A DNA stretch of 64,000 nucleotides from Paenilisteria rustica (lineage in GTDB: Bacteria > Bacillota > Bacilli > Lactobacillales > Listeriaceae), in NCBI RefSeq assembly GCF_013820765.1, contig NZ_JABJVM010000003.1, forward strand, positions 124,001-188,000. Direction: 5' to 3'. The position numbers and the translations under genes were made by a program. This document shows positions 43,868 through 51,709 of the stretch, in pieces (within the stretch, counting starts at the first letter, position 1; each line of letters starts with the position of its first letter). Below the pieces are notes generated by a model. That model saw only the letters and a program-made list of their open reading frames with translations, did not search any database and had not been told where the DNA came from.

Positions 43868-44377
43868 ATGGAGGACATACAGGTATACCTCGTGAATCTT
43901 GGTAAGTATACGGAAGGTATTTCGCAAGGCGCATGGTTTACATTGCCAGTCGATACGGACGAAGTTGCAGACAAGATTGGGTTAGATGGTGTGCGGTATG
44001 AGGAATTTGCGATTCATGATTTCGTTGCGCCGTTTGAGATTAAGGAATATGAATCTCTGGATAAGCTCAATGAAATTGCAGAAGCCTATGATCGAGAGTC
44101 GGGAAATCCCGTTGTCAAATATGCTGGGGATCTTGTCGAAGAAGGCTGGTACCCAGAAATCTTGGAAGCGCTAGAAAGCTTGGATAGTATTTGCGTGCAT
44201 GAGGAATGCAACTCCATGACCGATGTGGCATATGATTTTATCGAAGAAAATGGCTATTTACGTGGCGTGCCTGATATCATTCAACAGCATATCGATTATG
44301 AAGGCATGGGTAGAGATTTGGAATTGGAAGGTTGCTACTATGATACGGGTGACGGTGTGATTTTAGAAATTGTATAG
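43868..44377 (+). CDS. ardA: ArdA antirestriction protein
   Basis: A 169-residue DNA-mimic protein that inhibits type I restriction enzymes during entry of the element into a new host. The start VYLVNLGKYTEGISQGAWFT and the AIHDFVAPFEIKEYESLDKL block are typical, and length and acidity match (Tn916 Orf18). ATG 43868 has AAAGGTGG nine bases upstream. Confidence 0.93.
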   Translation: MEDIQVYLVNLGKYTEGISQGAWFTLPVDTDEVADKIGLDGVRYEEFAIHDFVAPFEIKEYESLDKLNEIAEAYDRESGNPVVKYAGDLVEEGWYPEILEALESLDSICVHEECNSMTDVAYDFIEENGYLRGVPDIIQQHIDYEGMGRDLELEGCYYDTGDGVILEIV

Positions 44378-44440
44378 GAAGCGGAAAGGTATCACAATGT
44401 GGTGCCTTTTTTCATTACAAAAAAGAAAGTAGGAGAGAAT

Positions 44441-44755
44441 ATGACATTACAAAATTTTTGTTTAAAGGAATCGGAATTTGGCACATTGGCTTTTAGTAGT
44501 AGGAAAGAAATGAATGATTTAACGACAGGCACGGGACGAAATCGGAAGGTAACACATCATTGCTATTTCTTATATGGGCAAAAACATGCAGGTGGCTTGG
44601 ACGTTTTTGTACCTGTAGATGCCGTGGTACCAGTTTTGGAACACGATCAAACGGTTCGATTGGTAAACCCTGTCGTAGAGGGATTGGCGCAACGATCTGA
44701 CGGTGGCGGTATTATTAACTGGGTCGTCAAAGTTGATACATTGGAAGCAGTTTAA
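44441..44755 (+). CDS. DUF961 family protein (Orf22/Orf23-like), ICE2
   Basis: A 104-residue DUF961 protein (FCLKESEFGTLAFSSRKEMN start, DVFVPVDAVV centre, EGLAQRSDGGGIINWVVKVD end), HelP-type helicase processivity factor by family. Start ATG 44441 after GTAGGAGAG; the longer frame from 44399 has none. Confidence 0.8.
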   Translation: MTLQNFCLKESEFGTLAFSSRKEMNDLTTGTGRNRKVTHHCYFLYGQKHAGGLDVFVPVDAVVPVLEHDQTVRLVNPVVEGLAQRSDGGGIINWVVKVDTLEAV

Positions 44756-44774
44756 AAAATAGGAGGAATGGAAA

Positions 44775-45179
44775 ATGACAATTCGTATTAATAAACAAAA
44801 TCCGTTAACGAGTGACAAAATTGATGTGGAAAAAACATTTGGGAAGCTATTGTTTTTAGGAGAAGATGGGGAGCAAATGGAAGCCATTGAAGGGGAATAT
44901 ACAGGTGCGATTAAAGCTTATCGATATGGCGTGAAAAGTGAAGCGCAAAATGATATTTTGAATGTTTTCTTGCCACCAACAGGTGAGCGTGTGGATCTGC
45001 CGTATCTAACTGAAGTGAAATTAGAAGGTGTGGCAATTGTTCCGTTTACTTCTTATTCTGTATCTGGGAATTTGATGGTTAACTATAAAATTGAAGCTGG
45101 GAGCATCACACCCGTTTCAGGCGGGAATAAGTCGAAACCACCTGAAAACGCGAAACCTGAAGAAGGAAAACAAAAGTAA
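44775..45179 (+). CDS. Second DUF961 family protein, ICE2
   Basis: A 134-residue DUF961 protein (FGKLLFLGEDGEQMEAIEGE, LNVFLPPTGERVDLPYL) with a Pro/Lys-rich tail. Tn916 likewise has two such genes in tandem (orf22, orf23). Confidence 0.78.
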   Translation: MTIRINKQNPLTSDKIDVEKTFGKLLFLGEDGEQMEAIEGEYTGAIKAYRYGVKSEAQNDILNVFLPPTGERVDLPYLTEVKLEGVAIVPFTSYSVSGNLMVNYKIEAGSITPVSGGNKSKPPENAKPEEGKQK

Positions 45180-45195
45180 AACGGAGGCATAAGCG

Positions 45196-46644
45196 ATGAA
45201 AGCATTTATAGCAAAGCACATTTACCAACATCGTGGCACGCGGATTCATTATGAAACCCGTTATCTTCTTCGTCGAGCAGGGATAAGTCTTTTTATCTCT
45301 GCTTTTTTGATTGCTCTGGCTTTAGGCTTGTGGTTGGTACCAATTTTGCCAGCCTATCCGTTTCCAGAACTATCAACTAGTACGGGCTGGGAAGAGATAC
45401 AGCGTTATGTACAAGCTATTCAGTATAAGCATTTCTTATTGGTGGTGCTGGGTAGCATCTTGATGGGATTAGCGTGTCCATTTTTATGTAAGATTATCTT
45501 TTTTGAGCGGTATTTATTTATGAAGCAACGGCAGATGATTGCGGTATTTGTGATTGACCGTGGTTTATTTGATATGGAGACCAAACAAGTAGAGAAGGAG
45601 CAGATGTGGGATTTTTCATTAGGAAATCAAGCAAAGGCAAGAAAAATGGTGACGAAAGAGCGTGTGACATACTTCCCGAAAATCTATTACGAAGTGACGA
45701 AAGATAAAATGATTCGTATTCGGTTTCCACTAGATGGGCGGAAGTATCAAGATACGTTTTTGACGTTTACGAAAACATTAGAAAAAACGCTCTATTGTGA
45801 TTTGGACAAGGTGATTGATGAGGAAGGTTTTGTTTGTTATCAATTCATCTATGGTATTTCACGAGATCGTTTGACGATTCAAGATTTGGTATCGAAAGCA
45901 GGGAAGCTGGCACTCATGACACGCGTGATTTGGGATTTTGATAAATTGCCCCACATGCTGATTTCAGGTGGAACAGGCGCAGGGAAATCGATTTTTATTC
46001 TGTCAATCATTAAAGGTCTGTTGAATGGGGCTTGTCGAAAAGAAGATATGAAAATTTGTGATCCCAAGAATGCAGATCTGGCGGATTTAGATGGTATTTT
46101 TCCTTCTGTGTATTCGCAAAAAGGTGGGATACTCATGGCGACGCGGGTGTTTAAAGAAGAAATGCTTGCGCGATCTGGTGAGATGAAGCAGATGGAGAAT
46201 TACCGTACAGGGAATAATTATCGTGCCTTGGGTTTACGACCACAGTTTCTGATTATGGACGAACTAGCTTCTTTTATTGAAATGCTGGATATGAAGGAGA
46301 AAAGCGAATATATCTCAAACTTGAAACAAATTGTGATGCTAGGTCGGCAAGCGGGCTTCTTCTTAATTGTTGGCTTGCAACGACCCGACACGGAATATCT
46401 CGGTGGTGGTATCCGCGATCAGTTTAATTTTCGTGTGGCGTTGGGAAGCAATTCTGACATTGGTTATCGCATGATGTTTGGTGATGTGGATAAGCAGTTG
46501 GGATTTAAGACGGTTAAAGGCTTTGGGTATGTGGATGCTGGGAAAGGCGTTATTTCCGAGTTTTATAGTCCGTATGTGAATCCTGAGTATGATTTTTTGG
46601 ATGAGTTTCGGAATTTGAGTTCTACAGTGGGTGAAATGCAGTGA
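45196..46644 (+). CDS. conQ: FtsK/SpoIIIE-type conjugative coupling ATPase, ICE2
   Basis: A 482-residue membrane ATPase. Two membrane helices (about 30-50 and 78-97); Walker A GGTGAGKS (258-265); Walker B FLIMDE with Asp355. It is homologous to the ICE1 protein through the motor domain. GGAGGC precedes the ATG. Confidence 0.92.
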   Translation: MKAFIAKHIYQHRGTRIHYETRYLLRRAGISLFISAFLIALALGLWLVPILPAYPFPELSTSTGWEEIQRYVQAIQYKHFLLVVLGSILMGLACPFLCKIIFFERYLFMKQRQMIAVFVIDRGLFDMETKQVEKEQMWDFSLGNQAKARKMVTKERVTYFPKIYYEVTKDKMIRIRFPLDGRKYQDTFLTFTKTLEKTLYCDLDKVIDEEGFVCYQFIYGISRDRLTIQDLVSKAGKLALMTRVIWDFDKLPHMLISGGTGAGKSIFILSIIKGLLNGACRKEDMKICDPKNADLADLDGIFPSVYSQKGGILMATRVFKEEMLARSGEMKQMENYRTGNNYRALGLRPQFLIMDELASFIEMLDMKEKSEYISNLKQIVMLGRQAGFFLIVGLQRPDTEYLGGGIRDQFNFRVALGSNSDIGYRMMFGDVDKQLGFKTVKGFGYVDAGKGVISEFYSPYVNPEYDFLDEFRNLSSTVGEMQ

Positions 46645-46829
46645 TACAGCAGTTACTATTTATTATCGGAAGTTTAATTTTAATGATTGTGCTGTCTATT
46701 AGGGATTTAATTTCAAAGAAAGGAAAAAGCAAGATATCTAAATTGTACTTGTTTATTACTTTGTATATCTTACTGGCGAGTATCTTGGTTTTATCGGTGA
46801 TTATTTTGTCTTTGGTTTTATCAAAATAA
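46641..46829 (+). CDS. Small two-helix membrane protein, ICE2
   Basis: A 62-residue protein with membrane helices at about 3-20 and 36-60. The GTG start overlaps the stop of the coupling ATPase (GTGA). Its end overlaps the convergent gene at 46801. Confidence 0.6.
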   Translation: MIQQLLFIIGSLILMIVLSIRDLISKKGKSKISKLYLFITLYILLASILVLSVIILSLVLSK

Positions 46830-47310
46830 ATCTAGAGGCAAACAGTATTATGAATACAGAGAAATGCATTAATAATGCTCCATAAATAGCCCAGTCTGCC
46901 CAATTTAATGGGTGTAAGAAGTTGAAATAATTATGGTGTAGAAAAAGTTTATTATATAGATAGATGGCTAATGTAACAGTTCCTTGTATGAAAAAGAAAA
47001 AATAATGGATATCATGCACAACTGTATTTGTGTAGGGTGAGGTGAAGAAGTTAAATGCTATCCATAGGCTGGTAATACAGACGATAGTGGATAGTATGAA
47101 GTAAAAATCATCGATATTTTGTTGCGAAATATGCAGATTATTTAAATAGTCAATGGCGAAGTTAGGAAGCAAACTATATAAAAATTTGAAAGCGGATGTT
47201 AATTTTTTTGGTAATAGCCATGCAATTAAAAGAATAATATAGCCTGTTATGTAGACATGAAAAGCGTTTTTTGTGAAAATATTGCTTATAGATTTAACGA
47301 AATCATTCAT
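46801..47310 (-). CDS. Multi-pass membrane protein on the opposite strand, ICE2
   Basis: A 169-residue protein with four predicted membrane helices (about 17-33, 66-85, 100-118, 140-160). AAGGGGTTTTC precedes the ATG. It lies between the coupling ATPase and oriT, antisense to the transfer operon. Compare the membrane gene at 17266 in ICE1. Function unknown. Confidence 0.65.
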   Translation of the reverse strand: MNDFVKSISNIFTKNAFHVYITGYIILLIAWLLPKKLTSAFKFLYSLLPNFAIDYLNNLHISQQNIDDFYFILSTIVCITSLWIAFNFFTSPYTNTVVHDIHYFFFFIQGTVTLAIYLYNKLFLHHNYFNFLHPLNWADWAIYGALLMHFSVFIILFASRFILIKPKTK

Positions 47311-47482
47311 GATGAAAACCCCTTAGAATTTTACAATAATCATAACATAATTTTACATGGGGATAATAGCGATATTATATGGTGATTGGGAGTTGAAGCA
47401 TAAACATGCAAAGATTAGCTTAGGTTTGGAATAATACCGTGCTAAGATTTGTATGCCAACAACTGGAGCGTTAGTGAAAGGC

Positions 47483-47564
47483 GTTAGTAGTAAACCCCAT
47501 TTCGCGCGTGCCACGTCGGCGACCAGCGGGAGCCAGTGGCAACGTAGGGGCACGCGCGAAATGG
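47483..47564. repeat. Long inverted repeat beside oriT, ICE2
   Basis: CCATTTCGCGCGTGCC (47497-47512) pairs perfectly with 47549-47564 around a 36-base loop. Outside it, GTTAGTAGT (47483-47491) is the reverse complement of the oriT core ACTACTAAC (47579-47587). The GC-rich hairpin sits eight bases before oriT. It may be a relaxosome site, transfer terminator or single-strand origin. Confidence 0.65.
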
Positions 47565-47571
47565 AGTGAGA

Positions 47572-47595
47572 ACCCCCCACTACTAACAGGGGGGT
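47572..47595 (+). other. oriT of ICE2
   Basis: ACCCCCC (47572-47578) and GGGGGGT (47589-47595) flank ACTACTAACA. The arms are identical to those of ICEBs1 oriT, with the same 7-10-7 geometry and CTAACA core. It lies 77 bp before the relaxase gene. Confidence 0.88.
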
Positions 47596-47671
47596 AGAGG
47601 AAGACATAGAAACAGCGTTGCGACTTAGCGCGCCAATAGATAGAGCCCATTGGAAATGGAGGTTGATTTAA

Positions 47672-48685
47672 GTGGAATATGGACCCACAGAGCCCATTAG
47701 TGGCAAACTAGATTATTTTCGAATGACATTCAAACGTCATGATATCGAGCATTTCCTAGAAACCGTCGTGCAAATTAAAAAAGCATATTTTTATAATGAT
47801 GCCAGTTCTAAATTTGGCTATGCAGAATTATTTCAGCTAGATCAAATTCGCGTGTATAATTCATCGCCTACAGATAACAGGGGCATCATGATTGAACTTG
47901 GTGGACAAGGTTGTCGCCAACTCGAAGGTATTTTACAAGCGCAGGGGCGTGATTGGTTTTCATTTTTGGAACAATGTTTACAAGAAGGTGGGAAAATTAC
48001 ACGATTAGATGTTGCTATGGATGATCGTCATGGCTATTTGGAAATTCCTGAAATCATGATGCAGGCACAATTAGGTTATATCGATTCCCATTTTAGAGCG
48101 TATGATTTTCATGGTTCAGGCAATTTAAGCACAGGTGCTGTAGAAGGCGTTACGCTCTATTTTGGCTCCAAGAAAAGCGCCGTCTATATTGCAATGTATC
48201 AAAAAGACCATGAGCAAGCTAAAAAATTAAATGTAGACGTGGAGGATATCGGTTTTTGGAATCGTTATGAAATACGGCTGCGTGATGAACGGGCGGATAT
48301 AGCGTTGCGAAAATTATTAGAGACACGTAATTTCGTTTTTTTAAGTCAAGGCATTCTGATGGAATACTTGAGATTCGAGGCTCAAAAAGTGCCTACCAAC
48401 AAGCGGAAATGGCAACAAACTAAGAAAGGTTGGGAACAGTTATTACAAGATATAGCACCATTAAGATTGACCAGTGCACCCGAAACCGCGTTTTATCGAA
48501 AGACGGAGTACTGGCTGAAATCACAGGTTTCCGCATCTATGAAATTGGTGCAGATGGCAGATGAGATTTTAGGTAAAGATTCCACCTTGGAAACGATGAT
48601 AGAGGAAGCCGTGTTGTCAGATAAGCATGAGGCAATGTTGAAAGTATTAACAGCTGAGGTACATGATATGATAATCGTTGCATGA
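47672..48685 (+). CDS. nicK: Relaxase, Rep_trans/NicK family, ICE2
   Basis: A 337-residue relaxase, homologous to the ICE1 protein (KITRLDVAMDDRHGYLEIPE near residue 108-127, IAMYQKDHEQAKKL near 172, FWNRYEIRLRDERAD near 193) but about 90 residues shorter. GTG 47672 follows GGAGG. The different oriT arms suggest separate nicking specificity. Confidence 0.9.
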   Translation: MEYGPTEPISGKLDYFRMTFKRHDIEHFLETVVQIKKAYFYNDASSKFGYAELFQLDQIRVYNSSPTDNRGIMIELGGQGCRQLEGILQAQGRDWFSFLEQCLQEGGKITRLDVAMDDRHGYLEIPEIMMQAQLGYIDSHFRAYDFHGSGNLSTGAVEGVTLYFGSKKSAVYIAMYQKDHEQAKKLNVDVEDIGFWNRYEIRLRDERADIALRKLLETRNFVFLSQGILMEYLRFEAQKVPTNKRKWQQTKKGWEQLLQDIAPLRLTSAPETAFYRKTEYWLKSQVSASMKLVQMADEILGKDSTLETMIEEAVLSDKHEAMLKVLTAEVHDMIIVA

Positions 48686-48718
48686 TTTTGTGAAAAAAAT
48701 GTAGAGGAGGAGAAATGG

Positions 48719-49000
48719 ATGAGTACACCGTTATTTTATATACCGTATGGCGCTGAGTTTTATATGGATTATGAGCGATATTCGAAAAAAGTAGTAGACA
48801 AGGTTTCTTTAGAAAGTGCCATTATTGAACTTGCAACAGAGTGTGCCGTATCCGTAAACAAGAAAGGAATTGAATGCCATTATACTGTTTCAGCAGAAGA
48901 TTCTCTTTCTGGGGAGCCATTTGAACTTGTTTTTTCTTCACGCGAACCCGAGGAAGAAGCAAACGTTATTCCACTGCATTATTTAGGATGTGCCATATGA
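48719..49000 (+). CDS. Small protein of unknown function, ICE2
   Basis: A 93-residue acidic protein (MSTPLFYIPYGAEFYMDYER start). GAGGAGG precedes the ATG. No homologue in ICE1, no family recognised. Confidence 0.6.
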   Translation: MSTPLFYIPYGAEFYMDYERYSKKVVDKVSLESAIIELATECAVSVNKKGIECHYTVSAEDSLSGEPFELVFSSREPEEEANVIPLHYLGCAI

Positions 49001-49074
49001 ATAAAATTCGTTTAAGCGAGTATAAATAATGAGCTATTAGGCTCTTTTTTTATGCTCTAAATGAGGTGATTAAG

Positions 49075-49245
49075 GTGTTGAAAATTGGAGACACGATACA
49101 ATTAATCGAAAAAGTAGAAGACATGCAACTAGAAGTTTACGGCTATTATGAGGTATTTGACATCATGTTTGACGGTGCTTTTATTTATATACTGGATGGT
49201 TTTGGTGTATATAAAGTGCCATCAGATGCTATACAAGCAATTTAG
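49075..49245 (+). CDS. 56-residue protein of unknown function, ICE2
   Basis: GTG 49075 to TAG 49245 encodes an SH3/KOW-like beta protein (LKIGDTIQLIEKVEDMQLEV, then FIYILDGFGVYKVP). AGGTGA lies 8-10 bases upstream. It ends exactly where the next frame begins. Confidence 0.55.
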   Translation: MLKIGDTIQLIEKVEDMQLEVYGYYEVFDIMFDGAFIYILDGFGVYKVPSDAIQAI

Positions 49246-49265
49246 TGAAGGGTCGTGATGATTCT

Positions 49266-49604
49266 ATGCATACGGTCTCTAAAGAAATGAAAGCATTAGG
49301 ATTTCAAGTGGGGAATGCGGAGACTATTTTTATTAAGGATATTGATAAAAATGTCATGTTGGTGATTGAACGTAAAAAAATAAAAAAATACGATCGGACA
49401 GAAATAGGGAAATTGGAACTTTTATCAGTGAAAATACAATACAGTTTCTATAAAGCAATGTATAAAAAACAAACGGGGAAGATGCTAGCGCGCTATTATG
49501 TGTACTATGAGGGGGGAGACGTTTTGGCGTTGCTCGCGAAAGTAAGGAACGTATTAAAGTGGCAAGAGGGGCAACGGTATTATAAAAAAAGAGGAGGCGC
49601 ATAA
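49266..49604 (+). CDS. Conserved ICE protein (YddA-like position), ICE2
   Basis: A 112-residue basic protein, homologous to the ICE1 protein at 22035 (SKEMKALGF start, YSFYKAMY centre, LLAKVRNVLKW end). ATG 49266 aligns with the ICE1 start. Confidence 0.7.
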   Translation: MHTVSKEMKALGFQVGNAETIFIKDIDKNVMLVIERKKIKKYDRTEIGKLELLSVKIQYSFYKAMYKKQTGKMLARYYVYYEGGDVLALLAKVRNVLKWQEGQRYYKKRGGA

Positions 49605-49606
49605 AG

Positions 49607-49804
49607 ATGCAAACGACGTATAAAGTGTATTATTTACAGCGTGATTGTGTGCATGAATTAAATGGTGCACTTTTTGAAGAGCTTCGTCGGCGATTAGAAG
49701 AACTTGTCGAGGAAGGAAAAGCCTTGGATGCAACGCACATCACCGATCAGCGTTTACTACAAACGTGGAATGCCGATCGGAACTATATTAAATATTACTG
49801 CTAA
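49607..49804 (+). CDS. Small protein of unknown function, ICE2
   Basis: A 65-residue helical acidic protein (MQTTYKVYYLQRDCVHELNG). GAGGAGG precedes the ATG. Not recognised. Confidence 0.55.
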   Translation: MQTTYKVYYLQRDCVHELNGALFEELRRRLEELVEEGKALDATHITDQRLLQTWNADRNYIKYYC

Positions 49805-49836
49805 AAAGCCGTGCATTGTCAGGCTTATTTTTTATG
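49803..49836 (+). terminator. Hairpin with T tract before conB, ICE2
   Basis: AAGCC and GGCTT pair around a loop and precede T6. As it is inside the operon, it may attenuate rather than end transcription. Confidence 0.45.
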
Positions 49837-49847
49837 GAAAGGAAGCG

Positions 49848-50912
49848 ATGGTAGTGGAAGAAAAACAGAAAGTAGGCTGGTGGAAACGGCTGGTTGCTGG
49901 TGTGAAAACATTAGAACGCCCAACGAAGCAACGTGGGAAATTACAGCGGGATCATTCGAGGTTACTCGCTTTTTGGTTGTACTTGCTTTTATTTACGATT
50001 TTAGGCATCAGTGTTTTGGGGATTTTCTTGGCGTTAAATACGCGATCCGTTGTCAATGTCTTAGACCGAGAAGCGACCCAACCAAAAGTGACGAATGACA
50101 GTCCAAAAGGAATCAATGTGGTGGCGGGAACGAATTTCTTAACACCGTTTATACGCACCTACATGACGGTAGTCAACGATTCGCAAAAGTTAGAGGTGCG
50201 TGAAAAACAACTAGACGCGTACATGGTGCAGACGGAAGGTACGGAACAAAGGATGTCCTATTTTTCCGTGCAGGATATCAAAGGTAATCGTTCTTTAACA
50301 GCGGCGACAATCTATAATACGCAGGCTATCCGTGGTGGCACATTATTTCAGTACAAAGTGGTTTATGTCAATGAGTTGCCAATAACGAAAGTGGTTGAGA
50401 AGGTCGTGCCAAATGGCAAAGGCAAAACGAAAAAAGTGAAGGGAACCATCAGAGCCACACAGGCAGTGACCCAAGAAGCGTTGCTGAATATTCCTGTAAC
50501 GACGAATGGGAGAGGTTATGCCATCCAAGATGCGCCGTATTTAACGGAAACCTACACGTTGCAGACGAAAATCGTACAAAAGAAAACGGAAGCACCTACA
50601 GAATATGATGGTACCGAAAAGAAGGCGATTGATGCGTTTGTGATCGATTTCTTCTCTAAATATGCATCCGCAACAAAAGCGGACATGGCATACATGATGA
50701 AAACGCCAGAAAGTCTAGCGGGCATGTTAGCTTTTGACGCGGTGACAGATACGTATGTGGTGAAAAGGGAAGATGGCTTCCAAGTCCAAGCAACCGTGCA
50801 GTTTCGTGATAAAACGGTTCAAATCCCGACTTCCGAGTCGTTCACGATAGATATTATCAAAAAAGAGGGGCAGTACTTCGTCACGAAGCTGTCCCATGAA
50901 AGGAGTTTTTAA
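49848..50912 (+). CDS. conB: ConB/TcpC family channel protein, ICE2
   Basis: A 354-residue bitopic membrane protein (membrane helix about 45-65) with the external TcpC/VirB8-like double domain; FSKYASATKADMAYMMKTPE and IDIIKKEGQYFVTKLSHE match the ICE1 copy. ATG 49848 or GTG 49854 could be the start; ribosome-site spacing does not decide. Confidence 0.86.
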   Translation: MVVEEKQKVGWWKRLVAGVKTLERPTKQRGKLQRDHSRLLAFWLYLLLFTILGISVLGIFLALNTRSVVNVLDREATQPKVTNDSPKGINVVAGTNFLTPFIRTYMTVVNDSQKLEVREKQLDAYMVQTEGTEQRMSYFSVQDIKGNRSLTAATIYNTQAIRGGTLFQYKVVYVNELPITKVVEKVVPNGKGKTKKVKGTIRATQAVTQEALLNIPVTTNGRGYAIQDAPYLTETYTLQTKIVQKKTEAPTEYDGTEKKAIDAFVIDFFSKYASATKADMAYMMKTPESLAGMLAFDAVTDTYVVKREDGFQVQATVQFRDKTVQIPTSESFTIDIIKKEGQYFVTKLSHERSF

Positions 50913-50915
50913 CAG

Positions 50916-51152
50916 ATGGAACACTTTATTATAGGGGCATTACCTACTTTGTCTTCCATTCAACATTGGGTACTCACCGTTTTTACGCAAGCGATTGTTA
51001 TTTTGGTGGCTTGGCAAGTGATTAAAAACTTTGCCAAAATGAGTATTGGGAAAATTGTGGTCGTCTTGATTGCTGGAGGTGCCGTAGGTTTTGCCATTAC
51101 GAATTTCACCTTGATTACGGGTTGGGTCACGAGTATTTTTAAAATGCTATAG
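50916..51152 (+). CDS. TcpD-like/ConC small membrane protein, ICE2
   Basis: A 78-residue protein with two membrane helices (about 20-37 and 45-63), in the conC position. Confidence 0.72.
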   Translation: MEHFIIGALPTLSSIQHWVLTVFTQAIVILVAWQVIKNFAKMSIGKIVVVLIAGGAVGFAITNFTLITGWVTSIFKML

Positions 51153-51163
51153 GAGGCGATCTC

Positions 51164-51709
51164 ATGCGGATGGTATTTAATTATCGGAAAGCGATGCGAC
51201 AACCGAAGCAGATTCGGCATCTATACAATGACGTGAGCTTGCCTTTTGCGATTGAACTAGTACCAGCGATTAATTTCATTCTTTTTGCCGTGCTTACTTT
51301 CTTTGTGGGTTATGGTATCCGACGCATGGGGTTTCCTCATGCGTTTTCTCATTCATGGTTTTTCTTTTTGATAGGTGTTCCTTTGGGACTGACGTTTCTT
51401 ATCATCAAGATTAAGCCAGATGGGAAGAATATTTATTTGTATTTATATGATCTCAGCAAATATTTATGGGCGGTGAAATGGCAAAAGAAGCTGTTTTGTC
51501 AGGATGAACCAACCGATTTGTTGCGCGAGAAGAAAATAACATTTCGAACATTAGTGAGGGTGGTGGAGAAAAGGCATGCAACTAAAAACGCCGATGAAGG
51601 CAATCAAAGGGAATTTACTGTTAACGAGGAAGGGCGACGTGTTCGCGTATTATCGCATCAAAAGTCAGTCGATACCGATGCAGAACAAGGATGTCGTGAC
51701 GAATTATAA
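51164..51709 (+). CDS. conD: TcpE/ConD family conjugation membrane protein with overlapping C-terminal extension, ICE2
   Basis: A 181-residue TcpE protein. The core (to about residue 130) aligns with the 129-residue ICE1 protein, including IKPDGKNIYLYLYDLSKYLW. The last 45 residues are encoded in the 134 bp that overlap conE in another frame, so the normal stop seems to have been lost. The tail is hydrophilic and probably dispensable. Confidence 0.83.
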   Translation: MRMVFNYRKAMRQPKQIRHLYNDVSLPFAIELVPAINFILFAVLTFFVGYGIRRMGFPHAFSHSWFFFLIGVPLGLTFLIIKIKPDGKNIYLYLYDLSKYLWAVKWQKKLFCQDEPTDLLREKKITFRTLVRVVEKRHATKNADEGNQREFTVNEEGRRVRVLSHQKSVDTDAEQGCRDEL

